From JBMOKT01 sp049323895 (GTDB lineage Bacteria; Bacillota; Peptococcia; Peptococcales; BICA1-8): DNA of 62,290 nucleotides. Of this stretch, positions 1 through 8,026 are shown piece after piece; position 1 is the first letter of the stretch, and each line of letters begins with the position of its first letter. The position numbers and the translations under genes are program-made. The stretch spans positions 1 through 62,290 of the forward strand of contig JBMOKT010000027.1 of the NCBI GenBank assembly GCA_049323895.1, written 5' to 3'. The notes beneath the pieces were generated by a model that was not told the origin of the DNA, did not search any database, and was given only the letters and a program-made list of their open reading frames with translations.

Positions 1-124
1 GCGTTACTCACCCGTCCGCCACTAACCTTCTCTCCTAGCAAGCTATTTGAGAAAGTCCGTTCGACTTGCATGTGTTAGGCATGCCGCCAGCGTTCGTCCT
101 GAGCCAGGATCAAACTCTCCAATA
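1..124 (-). rRNA. 16S ribosomal RNA, 5' end (partial)
   Basis: On the minus strand the sequence reads GAGTTTGATCCTGGCTCAG (the universal 5' 16S segment), then the conserved AGGACGAACGCTGGCGGC, and continues to GGACGGGTGAGTAACGC, where it leaves the window. Only about the first 120 bases are present. The exact mature 5' end (near 120-124) is estimated from the usual distance to the conserved segment. The sequence is Firmicute-like; no species call is attempted from so short a piece. Confidence 0.97.
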
Positions 125-376
125 AAAATATAAGAAATGTGTTATTAAATCAGTTTCCACTGAAACACATTTTAATATTGCTATCCTTAGCACTTTGCCT
201 GATTGGCAAAGTATCTAAATCAAAAGCATATATTGTAAGCTTGATTAGCTCATTAAACTTGTTTTTTTAACTCAAAAATCATTGAATGACTTTTGGGCCA
301 AACGCATGTTTTACAACTGTTCAATTTTCAAAGAACTTTTTTCTCTCGTCTCCGCTCTCTTGCGGCGACAAAAGCT
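125..376 (-). other. 16S rRNA leader (transcribed spacer upstream of 16S)
   Basis: AT-rich leader between the proximal rrn promoter and 16S, with no credible gene. It contains TTTGAAAATTGAACAG near 316-336, the kind of string often found in Firmicute rRNA leaders, and a hairpin at about 193-213 (CTTTGCC / GGCAAAG), which fits a pre-16S processing stem. The reading frames crossing this stretch have no protein-like features. Confidence 0.7.
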
Positions 377-406
377 ATTATATCATCTTTCTCCTTATCT
401 GGTCAA
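377..406 (-). promoter_or_regulatory. rrn promoter P2 (proximal)
   Basis: On the minus strand: -35 TTGACC (401-406), 18-base spacer, -10 TATAAT (377-382). It lies about 250 bases before 16S and drives transcription toward the rRNA gene. Confidence 0.7.
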
Positions 407-498
407 CCACCAATTACTGGCAGCTCACCTGGAGAAAATTTTACTGACTTCACCATCCAGCGAGTCAGCTTAGCGCCCTTTTTTCGGGGCACTTTGAT

Positions 499-528
499 AA
501 TATACCACACATCCTTTGCATCTGTCAA
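499..528 (-). promoter_or_regulatory. rrn promoter P1 (distal)
   Basis: On the minus strand: consensus -35 TTGACA (523-528), 18-base spacer, -10 TATATT (499-504). With the second promoter about 120 bases downstream it forms the tandem arrangement usual for rRNA operons. The stretch from 529 to 680 holds no gene, only AT-rich DNA and a short tandem repeat at 655-684. Confidence 0.7.
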
Positions 529-654
529 CTATTATTTACATATAAACTTTTACTCTCTAATTATTCTTCCTTTAATGATTTTTATACACACTTTTTTTAG
601 AAAACACGGCTTACGCCGAGCCTTTGGCGACTGCGGAAGCGTAGAGAAACGGCG

Positions 655-684
655 AACACGATGTCACGATGTTACGATGTCACT
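655..684. repeat. Short tandem repeat, GTGACATCGT type
   Basis: On the minus strand this reads as successive units of about ten bases, GTGACATCGT / AACATCGT / GACATCGT. Similar arrays occur at 6985-7046 and, weaker, at 12752-12770. It overlaps the stop region of the SH3-domain gene. Confidence 0.5.
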
Positions 685-1219
685 CTTCCCTTACATCCAC
701 TACCCAGTTAGCAACCCATGCTAGCTTTCCATCTTCTAATTTCACTCTGTACCAACTATCCTTTTCATCTATAACAATCATTTTAGAGCCTTTATTTACT
801 TTAGCTGCTATATCATAATTTGTCCCGGGACCTACTCTTGCGTTTACATAATTGTTGCTTTGTTGTACATAGGCAACCTTTTGTTTAGGCTGGGTCTGTG
901 GTGGTTGTTGTTGCTGCTGTTGTTGTGGTGTAACAGGATTGGCTTGCGGTTGAGTTTGTACCGGTGCCTTCTGACCAACTTTACTTTCTAGGAATGCAAC
1001 CTGCTGCCTTAAAGTATTTGCCTCCGCCTGCAATTGAACTACTTGCTGCTGCAGCATTGATAACTGCGAATTCATAGAGTTCTCCACATATGCCTTGGTT
1101 ACAAGTGGGTCATCTTTTGAGCCAGGTGCAGCACCACCGGCTAATACAGAGTTTCCTATAAAAACACCTACTATTAAAGTAACAAATAGTATTGGAATGA
1201 AAATCTTCGCTCTGTACAT
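680..1219 (-). CDS. Secreted or membrane-anchored SH3-domain protein
   Basis: 179 residues. Residues 1-27 form a signal peptide or anchor (lysine/arginine then a hydrophobic stretch). Residues about 40-85 are a leucine/glutamine-rich coiled coil. Residues 90-115 are a low-complexity proline/glutamine linker including a run of seven glutamines. The C-terminal 60 residues match a bacterial SH3 (SH3b) domain, with NARVGPGTNYD and the WYRVKLEDGKLAWVANWVV pattern. SH3b domains usually bind peptidoglycan, so an extracellular wall-associated role is likely. The gene stands alone between the rRNA leader and tagO. No catalytic domain is seen. Confidence 0.8.
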   Translation of the reverse strand: MYRAKIFIPILFVTLIVGVFIGNSVLAGGAAPGSKDDPLVTKAYVENSMNSQLSMLQQQVVQLQAEANTLRQQVAFLESKVGQKAPVQTQPQANPVTPQQQQQQQPPQTQPKQKVAYVQQSNNYVNARVGPGTNYDIAAKVNKGSKMIVIDEKDSWYRVKLEDGKLAWVANWVVDVREE

Positions 1220-1356
1220 CTTGCCACATCCTTATTTTTCTTATTCTGTAAGAGTATTGGGTCGGCTAATGGTCTATAGTCAATAGCCGATAGATTATGT
1301 TAAATATAATTATAAGTAATTATTCTTTTTTTCTACAAAAAATCCTCCAATAAAAC

Positions 1357-1383
1357 AAAAAAACTGAGCAAGCTCAGTTTTTT
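1357..1383 (-). terminator. Rho-independent terminator after tagO
   Basis: Perfect stem ACTGAGC-AA-GCTCAGT flanked by A and T runs on both sides, so it could work in either direction. It lies about 45 bases past the tagO stop codon and ends the minus-strand transcript. Confidence 0.8.
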
Positions 1384-1396
1384 AAATTAGTTTTTA

Positions 1397-1421
1397 ATTC
1401 TCAACTTTCAATTTTCAATTT
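1397..1421 (-). repeat. 3'-end-associated AATTGAAAATTGAAA repeat, copy 1
   Basis: Reads AATTGAAAATTGAAAGTTG on the minus strand, a few bases after the tagO stop codon. Related copies follow four other minus-strand genes in this window (see findings). Confidence 0.5.
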
Positions 1422-1425
1422 TAGT

Positions 1426-2475
1426 TTATTTCCCCACTGTCTGCTGTGAAACCCGTTTGGCAAGAGGCTTGCCAATTACTCCAATCTTTTGGGCACTCCA
1501 TAATACCAAGGTAGAAACCACTGCTAGGATCAGCATTCCCTGAGCAGTAGTCAAATATGTCAACAACACCCCTGTACCTGCTAAGAACAGGCTGGTTGCA
1601 TAGATAACAAGTACCGTTTGTTTATGTGAAAAACCTCTGTTTAACAGACAGTGATGAAGATGCTCCTTATCAGCCTTGAAAATGGGCTGGGCATTAGTAT
1701 ATCTGCGGATTATTGCAAACAAAGTATCAAATATAGGTATACCTAAAATTAATATAGGTACAAATACTGATAGAATCGTTATACTTTTTACAAACCCCAT
1801 TATGGCTAATGCGCTTAGGTTAAACCCCAAGAACATAGAACCGCTGTCGCCCATAAAGATTTGGGCAGGATAAAAATTGTACCTGAGAAAACCTAATGTT
1901 GATGCAGCAAGCATTAAAGACAAGGCAACCATTAAGAATTCACCTTGGGTATGCCCTACAATAGCTAAGGTCACGGCCGCTATAGTAGATAACCCTGCCG
2001 CTAAACCATCCAGCCCGTCAATTAGGTTTACTGCATTTGTTACGCCCACGATCCATAGGATTGTTACCGGTATATTGAAGTACTTGAGAGGAATGATACT
2101 TCCCTCAACAAATGGGTTAGTAATATAGTCAACATCTATATTAAATGCCACTAATACACCCGCGGCTAATATTTGTCCCAACAACTTTACTTTTGGTGAA
2201 ATTTCTTTAATATCATCAATAATACCTAGTGCGGCTATTATTGAACTACCTAAAAGCAAACCAATAACCTGCTGACTCAGCTCTTGGGTCAACAAAACCA
2301 TGACTACAAAGCCCAGATAAATAGCTAGACCGCCTAAGCGCGGCATAGGCTTGCAATGCACCTTCCTTTGACAGGGATTGTCCACTGCACCTACTTTAAA
2401 AGCCAACTTTTTTATAAATGGAACTAAAGTTAAGGTAATTAGAAAACTACCCAACATAAACAAAATATACTGCAT
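1426..2475 (-). CDS. tagO: Undecaprenyl-phosphate N-acetylglucosaminyl-1-phosphate transferase
   Basis: 349 residues, the usual size of the WecA/TagO/MraY family of polytopic phosphoglycosyl transferases. It has the family landmarks: an Asp-Asp pair near residue 87 (GIIDDIKE), NLIDGLDGLAAG near 150, MGDSGSMFLG near 208, and the cytoplasmic HLHH motif near 273 that separates the WecA/TagO branch from MraY. About ten membrane segments are visible. It loads GlcNAc-1-phosphate (or a related HexNAc) onto undecaprenyl phosphate and so starts a wall polymer. TagA and an LCP protein at the other end of the window are natural partners. wecA is an equally fair name. Confidence 0.92.
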   Translation of the reverse strand: MQYILFMLGSFLITLTLVPFIKKLAFKVGAVDNPCQRKVHCKPMPRLGGLAIYLGFVVMVLLTQELSQQVIGLLLGSSIIAALGIIDDIKEISPKVKLLGQILAAGVLVAFNIDVDYITNPFVEGSIIPLKYFNIPVTILWIVGVTNAVNLIDGLDGLAAGLSTIAAVTLAIVGHTQGEFLMVALSLMLAASTLGFLRYNFYPAQIFMGDSGSMFLGFNLSALAIMGFVKSITILSVFVPILILGIPIFDTLFAIIRRYTNAQPIFKADKEHLHHCLLNRGFSHKQTVLVIYATSLFLAGTGVLLTYLTTAQGMLILAVVSTLVLWSAQKIGVIGKPLAKRVSQQTVGK

Positions 2476-2537
2476 ATACTATACAGCCTCCGTTATTAAC
2501 GAGTCATTTTTCTGTATTTTCCGTCTTGAAAAAAATA

Positions 2538-2948
2538 TTAGGTACTTTGAGGAAGTTTTCTTTTAATAATGAATAGTTGCTGCTCTGTTTCACTACCTTT
2601 ATGTTTGAGGTAGTCAATTGTTTCGGTCAATTTATCAAATTTTTCATTAACTCCCGCCCGGAATTCCAGTAAACCGCCGACCTCTTTATAAATCATCTCC
2701 TGGCGTTCTTCAAGCCGTTTTGTTATTACTTTCAAATCACTTACATCAGTTTTTAGAGTATTTACGTCAGTTTTTAAAGTACTTACATCTGTTTTCAAAT
2801 CACTTACGTCTGTTTTTAAAGTACCCACATCATCTTTCAGGGTGCTTACATCAATTTTTAGGTCTGCCTGACCTTTTTCCAAGTTATCCAATCGATTATT
2901 TATGCTTTTTAATTCACCTAGTATTTGCTGAAGAAATTGTTCACTCAT
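2538..2948 (-). CDS. Coiled-coil protein with seven-residue repeats
   Basis: 136 residues, no signal peptide. Residues about 30-75 consist of near-perfect seven-residue repeats (DVSTLKT, DVGTLKT, DVSDLKT and variants), a textbook heptad coiled coil encoded by 21-base imperfect repeats. Glutamate/lysine-rich helices follow on both sides. No enzyme motif is present. Start ATG 2948 follows AGGGGGATGAGTA. It resembles the coiled-coil protein at 59520-59837 in size and N-terminal layout. Function unknown. Confidence 0.75.
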   Translation of the reverse strand: MSEQFLQQILGELKSINNRLDNLEKGQADLKIDVSTLKDDVGTLKTDVSDLKTDVSTLKTDVNTLKTDVSDLKVITKRLEERQEMIYKEVGGLLEFRAGVNEKFDKLTETIDYLKHKGSETEQQLFIIKRKLPQST

Positions 2949-3025
2949 TACTCATCCCCCTTCAATATAGTCTGGTAACAAGTCACTATACCTAATTCTA
3001 CACGGCAATTATGTAGTGTCAATGG

Positions 3026-3463
3026 CTATTTATTGTCATTTTCAGCAATGGCAAACATTAGTTCACCTTCTACAGCTAAATCCTCACCAACAAATGCTTT
3101 TGCTTCGCATTTGCCTATTCTGCCTCTTAATTTCGTTACCTGAACCTCCAAACGCAATTGATCTCCAGGCACTACCTGTCTTCTTATCCTCAGGTTATCA
3201 ATTCCTGCGAACAAAAGAAGCTTACCCTTATATTCATCCAAAGATAAAACACCGACTGCACCTGTTTGAGCCAATGCCTCAACTATTAATACTCCTGGCA
3301 TGACCGGATAACCCGGAAAATGCCCGTTAAAATATTCTTCGTTGACCGTTACATTTTTAAGTCCGACAACCCTCTTCCCCGGCTCAATTTCTAAAATTTT
3401 ATCTACTAAGAGGAAGGGATAACGATGGGGGAGAATCTCTTTGATTTGATTGATATCGAGCAT
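3026..3463 (-). CDS. fabZ: 3-hydroxyacyl-[acyl-carrier-protein] dehydratase FabZ
   Basis: 145 residues, normal FabZ length. Begins with the family signature LPHRYPFLLVDKI, has the catalytic histidine in HFPGYPVMPGVL (near residue 48) and the catalytic glutamate in LIVEALAQTG (near 62). It dehydrates 3-hydroxyacyl-ACP in type II fatty acid synthesis in the cytoplasm. A strong GGAGGT site precedes the ATG at 3463. A remnant of a four-helix-bundle gene lies directly upstream. Confidence 0.96.
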   Translation of the reverse strand: MLDINQIKEILPHRYPFLLVDKILEIEPGKRVVGLKNVTVNEEYFNGHFPGYPVMPGVLIVEALAQTGAVGVLSLDEYKGKLLLFAGIDNLRIRRQVVPGDQLRLEVQVTKLRGRIGKCEAKAFVGEDLAVEGELMFAIAENDNK

Positions 3464-3510
3464 ATAAGTTTACCTCCGTAGTGGGCATCCCATGAATGCC
3501 ATATTTTGTC

Positions 3511-3654
3511 AGGTACAGATACAATAGCACTTTTAAGCTGTGACTCTATCCCATATCTTTCATTAGGTGGAAATACAATCTCTGATTTATAAACATGTAA
3601 AACTAGTTCATGTGCCTTCTGCCAAACACGAAGAGATTCAAAACGCTTTTTCAT
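3511..3654 (-). pseudogene. Truncated four-helix-bundle (S23/IVP-type) protein
   Basis: From ATG 3654 the frame encodes FESLRVWQKAHELVLHVYK, then YGIESQLKSAIVSVP, clearly like the first half of the intact protein at 61322-61708 (FEDLQVWQKAYQL, YGLDSQLKRAAVSVP). Similarity stops right after SVP, where the intact protein continues ANIAEASRR. The frame then runs through non-homologous sequence into the fabZ start. The C-terminal helices are therefore lost. Confidence 0.75.
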
Positions 3655-3680
3655 GGTATTACCCCACATATTTACTTATA

Positions 3681-3770
3681 ATTGATGCATCAATCAGTAT
3701 AACCTCAAAGCAGATGCATCAGGATATATTCACATTCATCGGATGCATCCCAATATTTTGACATGCATCG
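3681..3770. repeat. Array of GATGCATC-containing units
   Basis: Intergenic stretch with several GATGCATC palindromes. The copy at 3734-3763 matches 5004-5031 at about 25 of 28 positions. A weaker partial match lies at 12813-12830. Confidence 0.5.
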
Positions 3771-3778
3771 GATTCCAT

Positions 3779-4879
3779 CTACCCGTCTTTCCCCAAAATC
3801 TTCGCAGCTTCCTTCGCCGGCATTACCGCCTTTTCCCGCAGTACTGTCAATTTACTTCGTAAATTTTCAACAAAGCCTCCTCTATTTTCCCAGGTATTTT
3901 GTACCAAGTCAAGGATTTCTTGGGTTTTAAGGGAATTAATATCCAATAACCTTTCGCTGTCAATTAGGGACATAAAGCGGTTGACTTTTGGATCATAGGA
4001 AATGGCCACTAGAGGTTTTTCTAACACCGCTGCCATGATTAAAGAATGCAGGCGCATACCCATTACCATATCCACAGCTTTATAGATGCTTAAAGCTTCC
4101 AGCGGAGAATAGTTTTCCTTTAATAAGAAGGCACTCTCTTTCATTTTCTTCATAACGTCCCGGGCAGCACTTATATCATCAGGAAAATGCATAGGGACAA
4201 AAACTACCTGCCATCCTTGCTGAATAAGCCTGTCACAGGCTTCCGCGATGGCTGTAAAGTTTTTTGAGTCTGTATTCCAGGGTCTTAAGGAGACACCCAT
4301 AATTTTCCCATCATTAATATTGACGTTGACACGCTCTAAAAGTTCCAAACCTTTTTTCTTACTTATATCGTCAGGCTCAAAGCCCAATACCGGGTCCGCC
4401 GAAACTGCTACTTCCTTTTTTACACCCATTGCTATTAAATCCTGCCTGGAACTTGCATCACGGACGGTGATGCCATCAGTCATATTTAATATGAATGCAG
4501 TAATTCTCCGATTTCTCCATAGATTAACGGGGCCAATTCCCTGAGAGTAGATAAATACCTTTTTTCCTAATATTTTTGCAATAAAAATTACCGCCAGATA
4601 ATACAGGATGCCTTTTTTGCTTGTCACATCCTGCAGAAGGCTGCCACCGCCACTGATTAGCAAATTGGAGTTTTTCAAGGTGCTAAAAATAGCGCCTAAA
4701 CTCCACCGGTTTACAGCCTGGACATTATATGTCTTAGCTGTATGTTCCGGATTGTTTGATAAAACAGTAATCCCTATATCACTGTCTAACTTTCTCAGAG
4801 AGTTGATGATTGCAAACAAAACTGCCTCATCCCCCGCATTATTGAAGCCATAATAGCCGCTGAGTACAACACGTTTCAT
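3779..4879 (-). CDS. csaB: Polysaccharide pyruvyl transferase CsaB
   Basis: 366 residues. The N-terminus VVLSGYYGFNNAGDEAVL is typical of CsaB, as are the SGGGSLLQDVTS loop near residue 75 and GMRLHSLIMA near 280. CsaB adds a ketal-linked pyruvate to the secondary wall polysaccharide, creating the ligand for SLH-domain surface proteins. It needs phosphoenolpyruvate and acts in the cytoplasm. RBS AAAGGGG precedes ATG 4879. It lies downstream of the DUF5693-type gene, an arrangement I associate with Peptococcaceae. Among the fully visible genes no canonical three-SLH protein is present, so its client proteins are elsewhere. Confidence 0.9.
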   Translation of the reverse strand: MKRVVLSGYYGFNNAGDEAVLFAIINSLRKLDSDIGITVLSNNPEHTAKTYNVQAVNRWSLGAIFSTLKNSNLLISGGGSLLQDVTSKKGILYYLAVIFIAKILGKKVFIYSQGIGPVNLWRNRRITAFILNMTDGITVRDASSRQDLIAMGVKKEVAVSADPVLGFEPDDISKKKGLELLERVNVNINDGKIMGVSLRPWNTDSKNFTAIAEACDRLIQQGWQVVFVPMHFPDDISAARDVMKKMKESAFLLKENYSPLEALSIYKAVDMVMGMRLHSLIMAAVLEKPLVAISYDPKVNRFMSLIDSERLLDINSLKTQEILDLVQNTWENRGGFVENLRSKLTVLREKAVMPAKEAAKILGKDG

Positions 4880-4997
4880 TGAAAGCCCCTTTCCAGCATC
4901 GACAAAAGTTGAATATCAGATGAATCCCATATCAGTATAGTTATCTTGACGCATCTGCTTTTGGGTTAGTTAATAGGATGCAATACATCAAGGAATG

Positions 4998-6947
4998 TTA
5001 ACTTTCATCGGATGCTTCCCAATATCTTAACAGATATTTGGTGAAAACTATCATCCCCACTCCCAGCAATACCCCAATCCACAACCCATTGAAGGAGCGG
5101 ATAAGGGAAATAATCAATGGTGTATGGATATGGGCGTAGGTGTTCACCAATGATACTTGTCCAATTATGGCTGGTAGTATTAAAAACCAGTTTTTATTAT
5201 TCAATCCGAAATAAAGAATCAAAAGTGTAAAGGGATGACCAATTAAGAATTCTTTTGTTCTAGGACGTACACCCAGGACATCCTTCAAACCGGAGCGCAG
5301 CTGCTCCTCCAGTCCACTTACCAGGGCTGTTCCCTCATTGCCAGTCCTAATAACATAGACCGCCAGTCCTGCCAAGGCTAGTCCAGCTAAAATGGCATAT
5401 TTATAATCAATACTCTTCTCCAGAAGATTTTTAACTGTCTTAATGGGTCTTCCATTAAAAATAAAGATTAATAGAGGTATCAAGACCAGAGGCAGCACAT
5501 GGGCAGCCTTAACCCCTACAAACTGGTCCAGCTTAAGCATAAACAGCTTATCCGCCAGCAAGCCTACCATCATTGTGGCACCTATCATACTAATGGCGGT
5601 CATTTTTATTAACCCAATTATGCTCTCTTTGATATTTCTAGGTTTTTCACTAACAATCATGAGGAATGCCAGCGTGGGAAAAACAGTTACACTAGCCAAG
5701 GACATGAGTTTCCTCGCCATAATAGGCTCTTTTAATAACAAGCCTCCCCAGGCAATGATACCAAGTGCTCCACACAATAACGAAAGCAGCAGCCAGCCTT
5801 TTCTCACTAAGATCAGTAAGCTCCCGGCGATAACACCTAAACCAATTAACCCAATGATAATCCGAGAGTAGGTAGGTGACTTAAACTGTTCCACATAACC
5901 TAAGCTATAGCCCTCATTTTCCAAAGTATCTTTTAAGTTCTTAATGTATTGCAGGTTCATATCCAATGCTTTTGCTGGCTGGTCCATATTGAAGAAACGG
6001 ACAAAAAGAGCACGCATATTTCTTTCTTCCACAGCTAACTGGAATCTTTCCACGGCACTTTTAGGATTATAGTTAACCATGTCATTGGCAGCAATAGAAT
6101 GTACCCTGACCGTCTCCTTGTCATTCAAAGTGGCAAACTGATTAATTCCCTTTTGATTAAAGAATTCCACAATCCCAATAGGTACAAATGGCTCTTCATT
6201 AGATAGTCTCAATTCAGATACTAACATATTCATATTCCCAGGGTAGCCTGGAACCTGTTTGTCATTAAAAAGTAAAAAGCTGATATTCGGTATTCGTTTT
6301 ATTTCTTTAACAATAAACTCTAAGGATTCCTTAGTTGGTTTAGACCAATCACGGACCTGGGGTACATTGCTTACATACCTGGCGCTTCTTACTAGGATTT
6401 CATAATCAAAACCTACGCCAACAGCCTTTAATTCCTCGTAAATCAGTTCCTTTTCCTTATCGGAGTTTGGCAGGTTTACAGGGACTGTTACCGCAGCAAC
6501 TTCCCCGTTAATTACTTCAGAACCGGGTAGCTTCTGGCTTAAGTGCTCAATTATCTGGGTTGCATAGTTCTGTTCAAGAATAACAATAACAATGTCAGCA
6601 TCAGATACCTCTAAAGGACCCATTTGGCTGTAGTAGGGAGCATACTTAATCTCTTGCCCTTGGAAAAACTGCACCTTACCTGTCCGCATTAAGTCTCCCA
6701 AGCTTAATTCCTTGACTAATACACCGCTTACACCTTTTTCTTTAAATTGAGTCAAGACATCCTCTATAGATAAGTCATTGGCATTTGCTAAAGATTCTAC
6801 CTCGGTCATATTGACTAATATCTCAACTTGGTCATAGTTCTTTTCTATATTTATCCTCTGTACAGCTAAAAAAATAGAAGAAGCCAGAGCTAGTCCAATT
6901 AATATGTATGAAATTAATGAAATGTTTTTTTTATTAATAAAGTTCAA
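4998..6947 (-). CDS. DUF5693-type multi-pass membrane protein
   Basis: 649 residues with one N-terminal membrane segment (about 12-29), an extracytoplasmic domain of about 340 residues, then roughly nine membrane helices to the C-terminus. Start is TTG 6947 with GGAGGG nine bases upstream. Layout and position before csaB fit the DUF5693 family of clostridial membrane proteins; I identify it from memory of that layout, not from a motif with known function. No catalytic motif is visible. The last codons (RYWEASDES) are encoded by a sequence that recurs between genes at 3734-3763. A role in export or assembly of the wall polysaccharide is only a guess from context. Confidence 0.75.
   Translation of the reverse strand: MNFINKKNISLISYILIGLALASSIFLAVQRINIEKNYDQVEILVNMTEVESLANANDLSIEDVLTQFKEKGVSGVLVKELSLGDLMRTGKVQFFQGQEIKYAPYYSQMGPLEVSDADIVIVILEQNYATQIIEHLSQKLPGSEVINGEVAAVTVPVNLPNSDKEKELIYEELKAVGVGFDYEILVRSARYVSNVPQVRDWSKPTKESLEFIVKEIKRIPNISFLLFNDKQVPGYPGNMNMLVSELRLSNEEPFVPIGIVEFFNQKGINQFATLNDKETVRVHSIAANDMVNYNPKSAVERFQLAVEERNMRALFVRFFNMDQPAKALDMNLQYIKNLKDTLENEGYSLGYVEQFKSPTYSRIIIGLIGLGVIAGSLLILVRKGWLLLSLLCGALGIIAWGGLLLKEPIMARKLMSLASVTVFPTLAFLMIVSEKPRNIKESIIGLIKMTAISMIGATMMVGLLADKLFMLKLDQFVGVKAAHVLPLVLIPLLIFIFNGRPIKTVKNLLEKSIDYKYAILAGLALAGLAVYVIRTGNEGTALVSGLEEQLRSGLKDVLGVRPRTKEFLIGHPFTLLILYFGLNNKNWFLILPAIIGQVSLVNTYAHIHTPLIISLIRSFNGLWIGVLLGVGMIVFTKYLLRYWEASDES
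5004..5031. repeat. TTCATCGGATGC repeat forming a gene's 3' end
   Basis: This copy encodes the last residues of the DUF5693-type protein on the minus strand, while its near-identical partner at 3734-3763 is non-coding. It probably extended the original reading frame or arose by duplication of its end. Confidence 0.45.
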
Positions 6948-7133
6948 TGTATATGACCCTCCGAATTAGTGTGATAGTAAAAAGCGTGACGCCGTGACAT
7001 TGTGACATCGAAAAAATTAATTTAATTATTCGGTGACACTGTGACACGGAACTTAACCTTTGCTCCGACGCCACACAGACGTGAAGATTTAACCCTTGAG
7101 CTTTGGCACGCTGGTGTGTCAGTCCTCCTGTCC

Positions 7134-7162
7134 ATTGTATCAGTCAAACGGAGCCCAAACAA
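7134..7162 (-). promoter_or_regulatory. Candidate sigma-A promoter for DUF5693-csaB
   Basis: Minus strand: -35 TTGTTT (7157-7162), 17-base spacer, -10 TACAAT (7134-7139). It is nearly 190 bases before the TTG start, so a long leader is implied. Moderate match only. Confidence 0.4.
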
Positions 7163-7291
7163 GATGGTATAATATTACATTATAATTAATATTATTGCCA
7201 ATTTTATACAACAATAAAAGCGGTGTTTATTGTCAGATTCCGCTGCGCTAGATTAAAGATTTCACTACACTATGTTCGTTAGATTAAAACA

Positions 7292-7362
7292 GGAGATCGC
7301 CACAGTTGCGCTCGCGATGACATTTACAATTTTGTCATTTGAACGAAGTGAAGCAATCTCCT
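7292..7362. repeat. Imperfect palindrome, GAGATCGC/GCGATGACA family
   Basis: GGAGATCGCCACAGTTGCGC then TCGCGATGACA, followed after 15 bases by TTTGTCATTTGAACGAAGTG and AAGCAATCTCC, so the two halves form a long imperfect hairpin. The same unit occurs in the opposite orientation at 12638-12667. This resembles the widespread intergenic TGTCATTGCGAGC...GAAGCAATCTC repeat seen in many bacteria. Confidence 0.6.
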
Positions 7363-7437
7363 TTAAATTTCTTCATGTTATTCTTAACCTTAATTTTAAC
7401 CTTTACCTAGCGCAGCGTTACCTAAAATGAGTTTTTC

Positions 7438-8025
7438 TCATTTTCTAATACCGTTGAGGAGGAGGTCTATTACCTTCCCGGCCACCTCATCGGGGCTCAT
7501 CTCCACATTAAACAAAAACATAGAATGGGAGATGCCCCCCAGGCTGCTGAAGAAATACATCGTACATAAGTCAGTATCAAGGTCCGAACGAAAATATCCT
7601 TTTCTAATGCCTTCTTCAATGATAAACTTTACCTTTGACATTTTTTCCTTATATGTCTTAATCATCAAATTCTTAAAGTCATTACCCAGGTCAATATGGG
7701 AACTGGATTCACTAAGTAGTTTCCCTGCCAGGTTTTTAAAGCGGCTTAGAAATATAATATGATTCTTAACTATATTATACAGCCGTTCCACCGGCCGCTC
7801 TGCATCCTGCAGACCCGATTCCAAATCAGTAAAATACTCTTCCACATACCACTTATACATTTCTTGAAAAACATCAGACTTGCTTTTGAAATATTCATAG
7901 ATAGTTCCCTTGCCTACCCCTGCCTTCTCCGCAATCTCCTCCACCTTTGCCGCATGAAAGCCCTTGGCACTGAATACTTCAAAGGCCGCCTCTAGAATCA
8001 ACTGTCTTTTCGGTTTTTCTGTCAT
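7438..8025 (-). CDS. TetR-family transcriptional regulator of the RND pump
   Basis: 195 residues. The N-terminal helix-turn-helix is typical of TetR (AAFEVFSAKGFHAAKVEEIA then GVGKGTIYEYFKSKSD, residues about 12-46). The C-terminal part is a variable ligand/dimer domain. It starts one base after the pump gene's stop, with AGGAGAGG as ribosome site inside the pump's last codons, so it is the third gene of the adaptor-pump-regulator operon. The operator at 12248-12263 just after the operon promoter suggests autorepression, and a similar site at 56611-56626 suggests it also controls the TolC-like gene. The inducer is unknown. Confidence 0.92.
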   Translation of the reverse strand: MTEKPKRQLILEAAFEVFSAKGFHAAKVEEIAEKAGVGKGTIYEYFKSKSDVFQEMYKWYVEEYFTDLESGLQDAERPVERLYNIVKNHIIFLSRFKNLAGKLLSESSSHIDLGNDFKNLMIKTYKEKMSKVKFIIEEGIRKGYFRSDLDTDLCTMYFFSSLGGISHSMFLFNVEMSPDEVAGKVIDLLLNGIRK

Positions 8026-8026
8026 G

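Larger units (their letters stand above)
6948..7437. other. Gene-free interval with promoter and repeats
   Basis: 490 bases without a credible gene. Contents: GTGACATCG-type tandem units (6985-7010 and 7031-7046), a candidate promoter for the DUF5693-csaB unit (7134-7162), an AT-rich block around 7170-7220, and an imperfect palindromic repeat of the GAGATCGC...GCGATGACA type (7292-7362). Confidence 0.6.

Noticed and set aside
293..724. Plus-strand frame of 143 codons upstream of 16S
   Set aside because: It covers the rRNA leader and both rrn promoters in reverse and has no protein-like pattern.
2738..2870. 21-base repeats considered as a CRISPR-like array
   Set aside because: Units are contiguous, in frame and encode a heptad coiled coil; there are no unique spacers.
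2720..2995. Plus-strand repetitive leucine-rich frame
   Set aside because: Antisense shadow of the heptad repeats of the coiled-coil gene.
3406..3510. Extension of the four-helix-bundle fragment into fabZ
   Set aside because: Residues after SVP have no likeness to the family and the frame only runs on by chance over the fabZ ribosome site.
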